A DNA stretch of 64,000 nt from Paraburkholderia acidisoli (GCF_009789675.1 NZ_CP046916.1:806001-870000), one strand, 5' to 3'; shown: positions 33,754 to 42,890, counted from the stretch's first letter. Notes: generated by a model not told the origin, from the sequence alone. Program-made: numbers and translations.

Positions 33754-34113
33754 GGCAGCGTCTCCCTGTGGCGGGTTGGTCGATGCGAATCGTCGATAAC
33801 GACAGCCGGCCGTCACGGTCAGCGGTAACCGGCGATAACGAGGCGATGCAACCCACAGTCTAGGCGAGCCGCGCCGTCCTTGCCGTTCGCGACGGAACGC
33901 CGCAACGGTCGGCGCAGGCCCGCGCGCGATCCGCCACGGGCGCGCATAGCCGGAATCGTCATATGCAATTGCCGATTAACTGGTAGGGGAAAGCGCCGCC
34001 GGCTGTTTCAATGGGCGACCGATGCCGTTCGACGCACGGACGGCGATTGCCACGCGATAGCGCCCATTTCTGCCGTGCGCGGCCTTCCCATTTCATCCGC
34101 TGCAGGATCTTCG
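33754..34113. other. 360-bp divergent intergenic region
   Basis: Nothing firm was found. The frame of the SsuD-like gene continues upstream through 33880 but encodes Arg-rich sequence without family similarity. No clear promoter pair or palindrome was seen. Confidence 0.4.
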
Positions 34114-35256
34114 ATGAGTCTCGACATTTTCTGGTTCTTGCCGACTTCCGGCGACACCCGCTATCTCGGCAAATCCGATTTCGGCCGCGCGCCGACCAAC
34201 GCCTACCTGCGCCAGATTGCCGTGACCGCCGAAGAACTCGGCTACGACGGCCTGCTGATTCCCACCGGCAGCAGTTGCCTCGACCCGTGGGTGACGGCCG
34301 CGAGCCTCGCGCCGGTCACGCGGCGCATCAAGCTGCTGGTGGCGCTGCGCACCTCGCTGGGCGGCCCGACGGCTTCGGCGCGCCAGGCGGCCACGCTCGA
34401 TCAGGCCTTGAACGGCCGGCTGCTGCTCAACGTGGTGCCCGGCGGCGACGCCACCGAACTGGCGGCCGATGGCGTGTTTCTCGCGCACGACGAACGCTAT
34501 GAAGCCGCCGACGAATTCCTCACGGTCTGGCGCGACCTCTTGCGAGGCGAGAAGGTCAACTACGAAGGCAAACATCTACGAGTGGAGAACGCGCAGAATT
34601 TCCACGCGCCGGTGCAGACGCCGTATCCGCCGCTGTACTTCGGCGGGTCGTCGCCGGCGGCGCACGAACTGGCCGCCAAACACGTGGACGCCTATCTCAC
34701 GTGGGGCGAGCCGCCCGAAGCCGTCGCGCAGAAGTTTGCCGACATTCGCGCGCGCGCCGCGCGTCACGGCCGCACGCTCAAGCTCGGCGTGCGCCTGCAC
34801 GTGATCGTGCGCGAAACCAGCGAAGAGGCGTGGGCCGCCGCGAATCGCCTTATCAGCAAGCTCGACGAAGACGACATTCGCCGCGCGCAGGAAAATTACG
34901 CGCGCATGGATTCGGTGGGGCAGCGCCGCATGGCCGAGCTGCACGGCGGCAACCGCGACAAGCTCGAGATCAGTCCGAACCTGTGGGCCGGCGTGGGGCT
35001 CGTGCGCGGCGGAGCGGGCACGGCGCTCGTCGGCGACGCGGAAACGGTGGCGCTGCGCCTGAAGGAATATGTCGATGCGGGCGCGGACAGCTTCGTGCTC
35101 TCGGGTTATCCGCATCTGGAAGAATCGATCCGTTTCGCCGAACTCGTGTTCCCGCTGTTGCCTGGCAAGAAACCCGTGACGCTGCGCGACCAGACGCTCA
35201 CGGGCGGCGCGTTCGACGTGCGCGCGCACGAACGGGGTGAGGCGGTGCGCGCCTGA
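34114..35256 (+). CDS. ssuD: FMNH2-dependent alkanesulfonate monooxygenase-like enzyme
   Basis: Protein of 380 aa, the length of SsuD, with the luciferase-like TIM barrel: start [59 protein letters not shown] and [15 protein letters not shown]. SsuD-type enzymes release sulfite from alkanesulfonates using reduced flavin made by a partner reductase. No ssuE, ssuABC or taurine genes are adjacent, so this is an orphan copy and may use another sulfonate. ATG 34114 lies after GCAGGATCTTCG. Confidence 0.88.
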   Translation: MSLDIFWFLPTSGDTRYLGKSDFGRAPTNAYLRQIAVTAEELGYDGLLIPTGSSCLDPWVTAASLAPVTRRIKLLVALRTSLGGPTASARQAATLDQALNGRLLLNVVPGGDATELAADGVFLAHDERYEAADEFLTVWRDLLRGEKVNYEGKHLRVENAQNFHAPVQTPYPPLYFGGSSPAAHELAAKHVDAYLTWGEPPEAVAQKFADIRARAARHGRTLKLGVRLHVIVRETSEEAWAAANRLISKLDEDDIRRAQENYARMDSVGQRRMAELHGGNRDKLEISPNLWAGVGLVRGGAGTALVGDAETVALRLKEYVDAGADSFVLSGYPHLEESIRFAELVFPLLPGKKPVTLRDQTLTGGAFDVRAHERGEAVRA

Positions 35257-35290
35257 GACATCGGCGTAAGTGGTGTTCTTATTCGTGTGA

Positions 35291-35311
35291 GCGATAAAAT
35301 CTTTTTATTGC
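35291..35311. promoter_or_regulatory. Upstream palindrome of hipBA
   Basis: Arms GCGATAAAA (35291-35299) and TTTTATTGC (35303-35311) pair with one mismatch around TCT. It lies 14 bp upstream of the -35 of the hipB promoter. It is a likely distal HipB operator or an upstream binding site. Confidence 0.55.
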
Positions 35312-35324
35312 TATCAGCGATATC

Positions 35325-35352
35325 TTGTGAATATTCGCCACAGGCATATAAT
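35325..35352 (+). promoter_or_regulatory. hipBA promoter
   Basis: -35 TTGTGA (35325-35330) and consensus -10 TATAAT (35347-35352), spacer 16 bp. The start site would be near 35359, about 20 nt before the hipB ATG. The -10 is embedded in the palindrome at 35342-35364. Confidence 0.8.
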
Positions 35353-35364
35353 CGATTTATGCCT
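35342..35364. promoter_or_regulatory. Core HipB operator over the -10 box
   Basis: Perfect 7-bp arms AGGCATA (35342-35348) and TATGCCT (35358-35364) frame the -10 and start site. Repression by a HipB dimer or HipBA complex bound here would block initiation. This fits the known autoregulation of hipBA loci. Confidence 0.7.
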
Positions 35365-35378
35365 CACAGGAATATGCC

Positions 35379-35684
35379 ATGAAGATCATCGTCCCGACCC
35401 CGGCAGCGCTCGGCGAAATCCTGCAGTCCGCGCGCAAGGACAGCGGCCTGACCCAGGCGCAGGCCGCGGCGCAACTCGGCGTCGGCCAGCCGCGGCTTTC
35501 CGCGCTCGAAACCACCAGCACCGCGAGCCTGTCGCTCGACCAGATGCTCGCATTGTTCGCACTCTACGGGCTCGAACTCTGCGTGCAGTCGCGCGAAGCG
35601 GCCTCGCCACGCGCGCGCGCTGACAAGTCGGGCGCGGATGCGGCGGGCGTCGATAAGCCGGGCGTCGATACGCCGGAGTGGTGA
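35379..35684 (+). CDS. hipB: HipB-like antitoxin, XRE helix-turn-helix
   Basis: Protein of 101 aa. The helix-turn-helix spans residues 10-65 (LGEILQSARKDSGLTQAQAA, then QLGVGQPRLSALE), followed by a disordered charged tail with repeated Lys-Ser-Gly/Asp-Lys-Pro-Gly elements (DKPGVDTPEW). In hipBA modules the antitoxin binds DNA and neutralises the HipA kinase. Its gene ends one base before the hipA start, so coupled translation is expected. AGGAA at 35368-35372 is the ribosome site. Promoter and operators are visible upstream. Confidence 0.9.
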   Translation: MKIIVPTPAALGEILQSARKDSGLTQAQAAAQLGVGQPRLSALETTSTASLSLDQMLALFALYGLELCVQSREAASPRARADKSGADAAGVDKPGVDTPEW

Positions 35685-35685
35685 G

Positions 35686-37011
35686 ATGGGCCGCAAATCG
35701 CATTCGCGCGCGCTGTCGATCTGGGCCAATGGCGAACGCGTCGGCACATGGGTCGTCACGCCCACCGGCGACACCGAACTGCGCTACGACGCCAACTGGA
35801 AGCGCTCGGCGGTCGGCCGGCCGCTCTCGCTCTCGTTGCCGTTCGGGATCGGCGAGGTGCCGCTGCGCGGCGAGCGCGTGCATCACTATTTCGACAATCT
35901 GTTGCCGGACAGCCCGCAGATCCGCCGCCGCATTGCCGCGCGCTTTCGCACCGACACGCTCGACGCATTCGACCTGCTCAAGGCGATCGGCCGTGACTGC
36001 GTGGGCGCCGTGCAATTGCTCGACGAGGACGAGGCGCCCGAACACGTCGACCGCATCGAGGGCACCCCGCTGAGCGAAGCAGCCATCGAGCGGCTGTTGC
36101 TCGAAACCTCGGGAGCGCTGCCGGGCGCCCAGGAGGAAAGCGACGAACTGCGCATTTCGCTGGCGGGGGCGCAGGAAAAAACGGCGCTGCTGCGCCATCG
36201 CGGCCGTTGGCGCCTGCCGCGCGGCGCGACACCCACCACGCACATCCTCAAGCTGCCGCTCGGTTTTATCGGCCATCGCAAGGTGGATTTCAACACCTCG
36301 GTCGAAAACGAATGGCTGTGTCTCGCGCTGCTAAAAGCCTACGGCTTGCCCGCGTCGAACGCGCAAATCCTGACGTTTGGCGCGCAAAAAGTGCTGTGCG
36401 TCGAGCGCTTCGACCGCGCGCTCTCGCGCAGCGGCGCGCTGCTGCGCCTGCCGCAGGAGGACTTCTGCCAGGCGCTGGGCGTGCCGCCGCATCGCAAATA
36501 CGAGGCGCATGGCGGTCCCGGCGTGCGCGACATCGCGGGTTTGCTGCGCCAGTCGCAACAGCCGCGCGAGGACCTCGAAACGTTTCTGGCCGCGCAAATC
36601 GTCTTCTGGATGCTTGCCGCGCCCGACGGCCACGCGAAGAATTTCAGCCTGCGCCTGTTGCCGGGCGGCCGCTTTCAACTCGCGCCGCTCTACGACGTCA
36701 TGTCGATCTGGCCCGTGGAGGGCGACGGCGGCAACCAGTGGTCGTGGCACAAGGCCTCGCTGGCCATGGCCGTGTGGGGCAAGGCGCGCCACTACCGCAT
36801 GCGCGACGTGAAGCGCGCGCATTTCGACGCCACCGCGCGCCTGTGCTACTACGGCGTCGACGCCACGCCGCTCGTGGAGCGGCTGATCGAACGCACGCCG
36901 CACGCCATCGACGCCGTTGCGGCCACGCTGCCCGAAGGCTTTCCCGTGCGCGTGGCGGAGCGCCTGTTCGACGGTTTGCGTTTCTCGGCGCAACGGCTGG
37001 CGGCGCAGTGA
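35686..37011 (+). CDS. hipA: HipA-type serine/threonine kinase toxin
   Basis: Protein of 441 aa, the length of E. coli HipA. The N-subdomain-1 fold is followed by LRISLAGAQEKTALL, the conserved activation-loop segment, then ATP-side VERFDRALS, the catalytic DGHAKNFSLRL and the Mg-binding APLYDVMSIWP. All kinase residues expected for activity appear present. E. coli HipA phosphorylates glutamyl-tRNA synthetase and causes growth arrest and persistence; the target here is inferred by family only. The start is 2 nt after the hipB stop. Codon use matches the neighbours. Confidence 0.92.
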   Translation: MGRKSHSRALSIWANGERVGTWVVTPTGDTELRYDANWKRSAVGRPLSLSLPFGIGEVPLRGERVHHYFDNLLPDSPQIRRRIAARFRTDTLDAFDLLKAIGRDCVGAVQLLDEDEAPEHVDRIEGTPLSEAAIERLLLETSGALPGAQEESDELRISLAGAQEKTALLRHRGRWRLPRGATPTTHILKLPLGFIGHRKVDFNTSVENEWLCLALLKAYGLPASNAQILTFGAQKVLCVERFDRALSRSGALLRLPQEDFCQALGVPPHRKYEAHGGPGVRDIAGLLRQSQQPREDLETFLAAQIVFWMLAAPDGHAKNFSLRLLPGGRFQLAPLYDVMSIWPVEGDGGNQWSWHKASLAMAVWGKARHYRMRDVKRAHFDATARLCYYGVDATPLVERLIERTPHAIDAVAATLPEGFPVRVAERLFDGLRFSAQRLAAQ

Positions 37012-37508
37012 GTCGTATCGCATCAATTCATGTCGATATAAAGCGCATTTAAACGCCGCAATATCGATGAATCAAAGGTCGTAATTCGCGTGTTCGCCGC
37101 GCCAATAATCTTCTTGACGAATGCCGTTAATCGATCGGATTGAAAGCATTATGTAACGCTTCTTATCGCGCCTTGGCAATGTTTCGATAACGGCACATTC
37201 GCCGGCTCGCGTCGAGTGCCTTGCCGACGATGTGCTTTTGACGCCACGTCCCCCGAATTTCAACACCGTTTTTATTTTCGACGCTCTATGATGCGGCTGT
37301 TCGTTTTTGCGCCGGTCTCTCGCCGCGCGAATTTTTTCCTGATTGCTTGAATGCAGGCAGCGATGAATTGCGTAATTCGCAATAATCGCCGCCATAAAAA
37401 TTCAATACAGCAATTGCAGTGGACGGAATTCACGCGCATGCCATGCACTCGCATGGTGCCCGGCGCAGGCATTGGCAACATCGACTCGACTCTCGGAGCT
37501 AAATCAAT
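37012..37508 (+). other. 497-bp lower-GC leader region of porin 1
   Basis: The sequence between hipA and the porin is markedly less GC-rich than either gene, a frequent property of porin promoter regions. A 107-codon leftward frame (37072-37395) was not accepted as a gene. No single promoter could be chosen with confidence. Confidence 0.4.
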
Positions 37509-38669
37509 ATGAAAAAATCGCTACTCGCCGCGGCACTCATGGGCGCTTTCGCTATTTCGGCACATGCGCAAAGCAGCGTGACGCTGTACGGCCTGATCGA
37601 CACCGGTCTCGTCTACACGAACAACCAGCAGGGCCACAGCAACTGGCAGCTCAACAGCAGCTCGACGCAGAACACCGTGTTCGGCCTGAAGGGTTCCGAA
37701 GATCTGGGCGGCGGTCTGCATGCGATCTTCAAGCTCGAGCAAGGCTTTCTGCTGAACAATGGCGCCCAGGCGTTCTCCGGCGACATGTTCGGCTCGCAGG
37801 CCTGGGTCGGTCTGCAAAGCGATCCGTACGGCACGCTCACGTTCGGCCGTCAGTTCGACGTGATGAACGATCTGGTCGGTCCGCTCACCGCCGAATTCAA
37901 TACGTGGGGCGGCAGCCTCGCGGGTCACCCGTTCGAGAACGATAACCTCTCGGCCAACTCGGTCGTCATCAACAACTCGGTCAAGTACGCGAGCCCGGTG
38001 TGGTACGGCCTCACGTTCGAGACGATGTACTCGTTCAGCAACCAGGCAGGCAACTTCGCGAACAACCGCTCGTACGGCTTCGCGGTCTCGTACAACCAGG
38101 GCCCGCTGAACCTCGCGGCAGGCTACCTGCAACTGAACGACGCGGGCAGCGGCAGCGGCGCGGTCACGAGCAGCGACGCCAGCGCGAACTTCATCGCGCA
38201 ACGTCAACGCGTCTGGTCGCTCGGCGGCAACTACACCTACGGCCCGGCAACCGTCGGCCTCGTCTGGAGCCACTCGCAGATCGACAACGCCTCGGGCGTG
38301 TTCTCGTTCGGCACGGGCTCGTACCTCGGCTCGGGCGACACGTCGTCGGGTTCGCTCGCGGGCTCGCTGCGCCTCGACAACTTCGAAGCGAACGTGAAAT
38401 ACGCGCTCACCCCGGCATGGTCGGTCTCGGGCGCCTACACGTACACGCACGGCGCCTACAACGGCACGAATCCGGGCTGGAACACGGCCATGCTGCAAAC
38501 GGATTACGCGCTCAGCAAGCGCACCGACTTCTACCTCGAAGGCGTGTTCCAGAACGTGCATGGCGCGCCGAGCAATTCGGTGCTCTCGCACGCGATGATC
38601 AACACGCTTTCGCCGTCGTCGACCGACACCCAGGTCGCCGTCACGGTGGGCATGCGTCACGCGTTCTAA
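37509..38669 (+). CDS. Gram-negative general porin 1
   Basis: Outer-membrane porin of 386 aa. The signal peptide MKKSLLAAALMGAFAISAHA ends with AHA before QSSVTLYGLIDTGLVY, the invariant first strand of burkholderial porins. It has the loop segment GSEDLGGGLHAIFKLEQGF, a DMFGSQAWVGL stretch and the terminal strand ending MRHAF with C-terminal Phe, the Bam recognition signal. Trimeric 16-strand barrel passing small hydrophilic solutes. Ribosome site CTCGGAGCT. Probably monocistronic, and it has the most biased codon use of the three porins here, suggesting high expression. Confidence 0.93.
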   Translation: MKKSLLAAALMGAFAISAHAQSSVTLYGLIDTGLVYTNNQQGHSNWQLNSSSTQNTVFGLKGSEDLGGGLHAIFKLEQGFLLNNGAQAFSGDMFGSQAWVGLQSDPYGTLTFGRQFDVMNDLVGPLTAEFNTWGGSLAGHPFENDNLSANSVVINNSVKYASPVWYGLTFETMYSFSNQAGNFANNRSYGFAVSYNQGPLNLAAGYLQLNDAGSGSGAVTSSDASANFIAQRQRVWSLGGNYTYGPATVGLVWSHSQIDNASGVFSFGTGSYLGSGDTSSGSLAGSLRLDNFEANVKYALTPAWSVSGAYTYTHGAYNGTNPGWNTAMLQTDYALSKRTDFYLEGVFQNVHGAPSNSVLSHAMINTLSPSSTDTQVAVTVGMRHAF

Positions 38670-38740
38670 TCCACGCACCGACGTTTTGTAACGTTACCAT
38701 CGCGCTGGCGGGCGTCTGTGCCCGCTGGCCGCTGCATCCG

Positions 38741-38780
38741 GCGCGGCGCGGCTTTCCTGTAATGGAAGGCCCGCCGCGCG
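38741..38780 (+). terminator. Imperfect GC-rich stem-loop after porin 1
   Basis: GCTTTCC and GGAAGGC pair around TGTAAT, extended by GC-rich flanks on both sides. A simpler GCGGGC/GCCCGC hairpin lies just before it (about 38708-38725). No U-run follows, so this is a tentative transcript end. Confidence 0.4.
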
Positions 38781-38839
38781 GTCGCATCCGCGCCTTCCGA
38801 TGGCATTAAACGGGCACTCCCCGCGGCGCCCGCTGCGGA

Positions 38840-38866
38840 CAAATAGTTGAAATTTTCAACTATTTG
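38840..38866. promoter_or_regulatory. Perfect 27-bp palindrome, MarR operator
   Basis: Arms CAAATAGTTGAAA (38840-38852) and TTTCAACTATTTG (38854-38866) are exact reverse complements about T38853. It covers the whole promoter of the MarR gene from -35 to the edge of -10. Such a long perfect palindrome is a very strong dimer site, and autorepression by the adjacent MarR protein is the obvious reading. Confidence 0.85.
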
Positions 38867-38874
38867 ACTATACT
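38847..38874 (+). promoter_or_regulatory. Promoter of the MarR-M20 unit
   Basis: -35 TTGAAA (38847-38852) and -10 TATACT (38869-38874) with a 16-bp spacer, both largely inside or abutting the palindrome at 38840-38866. Transcription would start about 24 nt before the GTG start at 38904. Confidence 0.75.
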
Positions 38875-38903
38875 GGCGAGCAATTGCCGGATGGAGCCCG
38901 CCT

Positions 38904-39332
38904 GTGTACTCCGATTTTCTGACCTTCAGGCTCGACCAGACCAGTGCGTTGCTGATCGAGCGCGCCAACGCCGTGTACCGCGAGCGCTGGGATCTCGACG
39001 TGCGTGCCATGCGTGTGCTGCGCATCGTTCGCAGCGAGCCCGGCATCACGCCGAAAGCGGTCTCGCAACTCGCGCTGATAGAAAAAACGCTGCTGTCGAA
39101 AACGCTCGCGGAACTCGAAACGCGCGGCCTGATCGCGCGCGGCGCGCATGTCGCCGACCGCCGCAGCGTGGCCTTGCGCGTCACGCCGGAAGGCGCGAAG
39201 GTCGCCACGGCTTCGGAGAAAGTGGGCTCGAAACTCGAGTCGGAACTGGCCGCCGTGCTCACCGAGCGCGAGCGCGAAACGCTCGGGCAATTGCTGGCGA
39301 AACTCGCGCAGAGCCTCGTCGAGGAAAACTGA
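38904..39332 (+). CDS. MarR family transcriptional regulator
   Basis: Protein of 142 aa with the winged helix-turn-helix of MarR: RVLRIVRSEPGITPKAVSQL, recognition helix EKTLLSKTLAELETRGLIAR, and wing HVADRRSVALRVTPEG. Start is GTG 38904 after GATGGAG. It heads a unit with an M20 peptidase 47 bp downstream and a TRIC-family membrane protein, and its likely operator covers its own promoter. The ligand is probably a substrate or product of the amidohydrolase. Confidence 0.92.
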   Translation: MYSDFLTFRLDQTSALLIERANAVYRERWDLDVRAMRVLRIVRSEPGITPKAVSQLALIEKTLLSKTLAELETRGLIARGAHVADRRSVALRVTPEGAKVATASEKVGSKLESELAAVLTERERETLGQLLAKLAQSLVEEN

Positions 39333-39379
39333 CGGCCGCCGGCACGTCGCTCAAGGAAACACGCAACAAGGAGTCGTCC

Positions 39380-40648
39380 ATGACGAATCTGATCGAGGCA
39401 CTCGCGCCCGACATCGGCGCTTTGCTGCCGGAACTCGAAACCGTTTACCGCGATATTCATCAGCATCCCGAACTATCGATGCAGGAATTTCGCACCGCCG
39501 CGCTCGTGGCGGAGCGCATGGAAAAGCTCGGCTTCGAGGTCACGCGCGAAGTGGGCGTGACCGGCGTGGTCGCGCTGCTGCGCAACGGCGAGGGGCCCAC
39601 GGTCATGCTGCGCGCCGACATGGACGCGCTGCCCGTGACCGAAGCCACCGGTCTGCCTTACGCGAGCACGGTCAGGGCGAAAGACGAAGACGGCGTCGAG
39701 GTGGGCGTCGCGCATGCCTGCGGCCACGATCTGCACGTGACCTGGCTGCTCGGCGCGGCGCAATTGCTGGCCGCGCATCTCGACGCCTGGCAGGGCACGC
39801 TGCTCGCCGTGTTCCAGCCGGGCGAGGAAGTGGGGCGGGGCGCACGCAGCATGATCGACGACGGCATGATCGCGCGCTTCCCGAAACCCGACGTGATACT
39901 CGGCCAGCATGTGATGGTGGGCGAGGCCGGCACCGTGGGTTATCGCAGCGGCACGATCCTTTCGGCGGGCGACAGCCTCAAGGTCAAGCTGTTCGGGCGC
40001 GGCGCGCACGGTTCGCAGCCGCAGACCTCGGTCGATCCGGTCATCATGGCGGCCTCCACCACGTTGCGTTTGCAAACCATCGTCTCGCGCGAGATCTCGC
40101 CGCGCGACAGCGCCGTGCTCACGGTCGGCGCGCTACAGGCGGGCACGAAGGAAAACATCATTCCCGACGACGCCACGCTCAAGCTCAACATGCGCACCTA
40201 CGACGAAGACGTGCGCGAATACATGCTGGGCGCGATCCGCCGCATCTGCTGCGCCGAATGCATGGCGTCGAACGCGCCGCGCGAGCCCGAATTCACGACG
40301 CTCTCGAGTTACCCGCTCACGGTCAACGACGACGCGGTGAGCGAGCGTTTGCGCGCGGCGTTCGTCGCGTGCTTCGGCGAGCGCGCCTATGAAACGCAGC
40401 CCGCGGCCGCCAGCGAGGACTTCAGCGTGTTCGGCCGCGAGTGGGGCGTACCGTACGCGTTCTGGTTCGTCGGCGGCACCGATCCGCAGGTCTACGCGGC
40501 CGCGCGCGCCGCGAAGAAGCTCAACGAGATTCCCGGCAATCACTCGCCGAAGTTCGCCCCCGTGCTCGAACCCACCTTGCGCACGGGACTCGAAGCGATG
40601 CTGTGCGCGGCCGCCGCCTGGCTCGGGCGCGAAAGCGAGGCGGCGTGA
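39380..40648 (+). CDS. M20 family amidohydrolase (hippurate hydrolase/aminoacylase-like)
   Basis: Metallopeptidase of 422 aa. Zinc motifs are MLRADMDALPVTEATGLPY, HACGHDLHVTWLLGA and FQPGEEVGRGARSMIDDGM. A dimerisation domain follows, with FGRGAHGSQPQTSVDPV, and a late zinc His in NHSPKFAPV. It would hydrolyse an N-acyl or N-carbamoyl amino acid in the cytosol. ATG 39380 has CAAGGAGTCGTCC upstream. The gene is the probable target of the MarR regulator and overlaps the start of the next gene by 4 nt. Confidence 0.92.
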   Translation: MTNLIEALAPDIGALLPELETVYRDIHQHPELSMQEFRTAALVAERMEKLGFEVTREVGVTGVVALLRNGEGPTVMLRADMDALPVTEATGLPYASTVRAKDEDGVEVGVAHACGHDLHVTWLLGAAQLLAAHLDAWQGTLLAVFQPGEEVGRGARSMIDDGMIARFPKPDVILGQHVMVGEAGTVGYRSGTILSAGDSLKVKLFGRGAHGSQPQTSVDPVIMAASTTLRLQTIVSREISPRDSAVLTVGALQAGTKENIIPDDATLKLNMRTYDEDVREYMLGAIRRICCAECMASNAPREPEFTTLSSYPLTVNDDAVSERLRAAFVACFGERAYETQPAAASEDFSVFGREWGVPYAFWFVGGTDPQVYAAARAAKKLNEIPGNHSPKFAPVLEPTLRTGLEAMLCAAAAWLGRESEAA

Positions 40649-41451
40649 ATGCTGTGCTAAGCGCGCACATGAGCGCGCATCTCAACGTGCATACCGCGTA
40701 CACGGTGCTCGATCTGATCGGCACGTTCGCGTTTGCGATCTCGGGCGCCGTGGCTGGCAGGCAACGGCGGCTCGACCTGTTCGGCATCATCGTCGTGAGC
40801 TTCATGGTGGCGTGCGGCGGCGGCATCGTGCGCGACCTGTGTATCGGCGCCATTCCGCCCGCGGGTCTGGCCAACTGGGCGTATCTCGCGGTGTCGCTGC
40901 TGGCCACGCTACTCACCATTGCCGCGTATCCGCAAGTGCGGCGCTTGCGGCATCCGGTGCTGTTCTTCGACGCGATCGGGCTCGGGCTCTTCGCCGTGGC
41001 GGGCGCGCAAAAAACGCTCGCCTACAGCGAAAGCGCGGAGATGGCGCTCGTGCTCGGTGTCGTCAGCGCGGTGGGCGGCGGCGTGATGCGCGACGTGCTG
41101 CTTTCGCGCGTGCCCGCCATTCTCGAACGCGATATTTACGCGTCGGCGGCGCTACTCGGCGCGGCAGTGCAGGTCGGGCTCACGTATGCGGGCTGGTCGC
41201 CGTTCTGGACGCCATGGGTGGCCGTGACCGCGTGCGTGGCGCTGCGGCTGGCTTCGCTGTATTACGGCTGGCGCTTGCCCGATTTTCAGCGGCGCATGAT
41301 GGTCGGGGCCGTGAGCCCGCGCGCGGAGACGCCACGCAATCCGCTGCAAAATCAGGCCGGGGATCAGGCTGACGATCAACCTGTTGCTCAGCCCGCCGAC
41401 CCGCGCGCGGAGCACGCCACCCAAACGCCCACGCGCGAAGACGCGCGATAA
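40645..41451 (+). CDS. TRIC cation channel family protein (YicG/UPF0126)
   Basis: Membrane protein of 268 aa with two TRIC repeats. Repeat 1 has LIGTFAFAISGAVAGRQRRL and ACGGGIVRDLCIG; repeat 2 has FDAIGLGLFAVAGAQKTLAY and AVGGGVMRDVLL. Seven helices are expected in the inner membrane. The family was first assigned by homology to eukaryotic trimeric intracellular cation channels; the bacterial role is thin, with some members implicated in amino-acid (glycine) transport. GTG 40645 overlaps the M20 stop as GTGA; ATG 40669 is an alternative. The C-terminal tail (about 50 residues) is Gln/Asp rich and probably disordered. Confidence 0.85.
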   Translation: MNAVLSAHMSAHLNVHTAYTVLDLIGTFAFAISGAVAGRQRRLDLFGIIVVSFMVACGGGIVRDLCIGAIPPAGLANWAYLAVSLLATLLTIAAYPQVRRLRHPVLFFDAIGLGLFAVAGAQKTLAYSESAEMALVLGVVSAVGGGVMRDVLLSRVPAILERDIYASAALLGAAVQVGLTYAGWSPFWTPWVAVTACVALRLASLYYGWRLPDFQRRMMVGAVSPRAETPRNPLQNQAGDQADDQPVAQPADPRAEHATQTPTREDAR

Positions 41452-41786
41452 CCGCGATACTTTTTCCTCTCTTTGAACGCGCGTGCGATGCATTCCGCAC
41501 GCGCGCTTCCACGGGCCGCCTGCCTTGCCCGTCTCGCCCGCCAATATCGCGGCACGCAATGTGCTACAGGCGAGCAGCCATTCCGCCTGCAATCTTCCTT
41601 GCATTCGCCGCGCGCGGCGTCGACGCCACGTTCGCGTGAGCGCATGCGCATCAGAAATGCGACGTTTTGCATGAAGCGCTATGCTTTTTTGCGTACCGCG
41701 TGCAGCACGTTTGCAAAGGCATTGGCATCCGAAACGCCCCGGCATCGCCGCCGGACTACGACAAAAGACTCCATCAGGAAGCTGAC
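41452..41786 (+). other. 335-bp region before porin 2
   Basis: No gene, palindrome or convincing promoter was recognised. The porin frame continues upstream to 41667 but lacks signal-peptide character there. Confidence 0.4.
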
Positions 41787-42890
41787 GTGAAAACGACTCT
41801 GGGCGCCGTCGTGCTGCTCGCCGCCAGTTCAGCGGCATCGGCACAAACAAGTGTCACGCTGTATGGCCGCGTGGACGGCGGTATCGAATATCTGAATCAC
41901 ATCGCCAACGGCAACGGGGGAACCGCCAGCCGCTGGAGCGCCGAAGGGGGCGACTGGGGCACTAGCATGCTCGGCTTCAAGGGCACCGAAGACCTGGGCG
42001 GCGGCTCGGCCGCGATCTTCGATCTCGAAACCGCCTTGCAGATCATGAACGGCACCACGGGCGGCGGCCGGCTCTTTTCGCGGCGCGCTTACGTGGGTCT
42101 GAAGAACGAGACGTGGGGCCAAATTCAGGCCGGCCGCAATCTCTTCATCGACAGCGACGGCGTGTGGGAATTCGATCCGTTCGTGCAGCAGGCGGTGTCG
42201 TCGGCGTCGCTCGTGCGCGGGCGCAACTGGCAGCAGAGCAGCAATAACGTCGAATATCACAGCCCCGTGTGGCACGGTCTCGACGTGCAAGGGCAGTACG
42301 CCTTCGGCAATCAGGCAAGTGGCTTCAACAACGGCGCCGCGGGCGACTTCGGCCGCTCCGACGGCATCATGCTCACGTATCACTCGACGCTCTTCGACGT
42401 GCGCGGCATCTACGACGAACTGCGCGATTCGAGCGGGCGCTTCTCGAACATCTTCACGGCCTCGCGCGAATATTTCGTGGGCGGCAATCTGCGCGTGCAG
42501 AAGTTCAAGATCCAGGCCGCGTACACGCACTACGCCGCGCCCGACACGCCCGCGGGCATGGCCGATAGCGCCGACCACTACTGGCTCGGCGCCACGTATC
42601 AGGCCACGCCCAAATGGGCCGTCACCGCCGCCGGCTTCTATATCCACGTGAACGAAGGTTCCGGCGACGCCGCGCACGACCCGGGCAGCCATGCCACGCT
42701 CTACGCGCTCGGCACGACCTATAACCTGAGCGCGCGTACGTTCCTCTACGGCACGCTCGCGTATGTCGATAACAGCCGCAACGGTACTTTCTCCGTGTTC
42801 GCCACGCCGCGCGACTCCAGTTCGCCCACGAGCCCGATGGCCGGCGAATCGCAGACGGGCGCCTACGTCGGCATGATGCACATTTTCTGA
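41787..42890 (+). CDS. Gram-negative general porin 2
   Basis: Outer-membrane porin of 367 aa. The signal is KTTLGAVVLLAASSAASA, then QTSVTLYGRVDGGIEYLN. Porin landmarks include MLGFKGTEDLGGGSAAIFDL, FSRRAYVGLKNETWGQI and the final strand ending GMMHIF with C-terminal Phe. The start is GTG 41787 after CAGGAAGCTGAC. It lies 90 bp upstream of the PQQ glucose dehydrogenase gene on the same strand, so it may supply periplasmic substrate to that enzyme; cotranscription is an inference from spacing. Confidence 0.9.
   Translation: MKTTLGAVVLLAASSAASAQTSVTLYGRVDGGIEYLNHIANGNGGTASRWSAEGGDWGTSMLGFKGTEDLGGGSAAIFDLETALQIMNGTTGGGRLFSRRAYVGLKNETWGQIQAGRNLFIDSDGVWEFDPFVQQAVSSASLVRGRNWQQSSNNVEYHSPVWHGLDVQGQYAFGNQASGFNNGAAGDFGRSDGIMLTYHSTLFDVRGIYDELRDSSGRFSNIFTASREYFVGGNLRVQKFKIQAAYTHYAAPDTPAGMADSADHYWLGATYQATPKWAVTAAGFYIHVNEGSGDAAHDPGSHATLYALGTTYNLSARTFLYGTLAYVDNSRNGTFSVFATPRDSSSPTSPMAGESQTGAYVGMMHIF

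Noticed and set aside
37072..37395. Leftward 107-codon frame between hipA and porin 1
   Set aside because: Codon use and composition differ from local genes, no ribosome site, no family. Treated as leader DNA.
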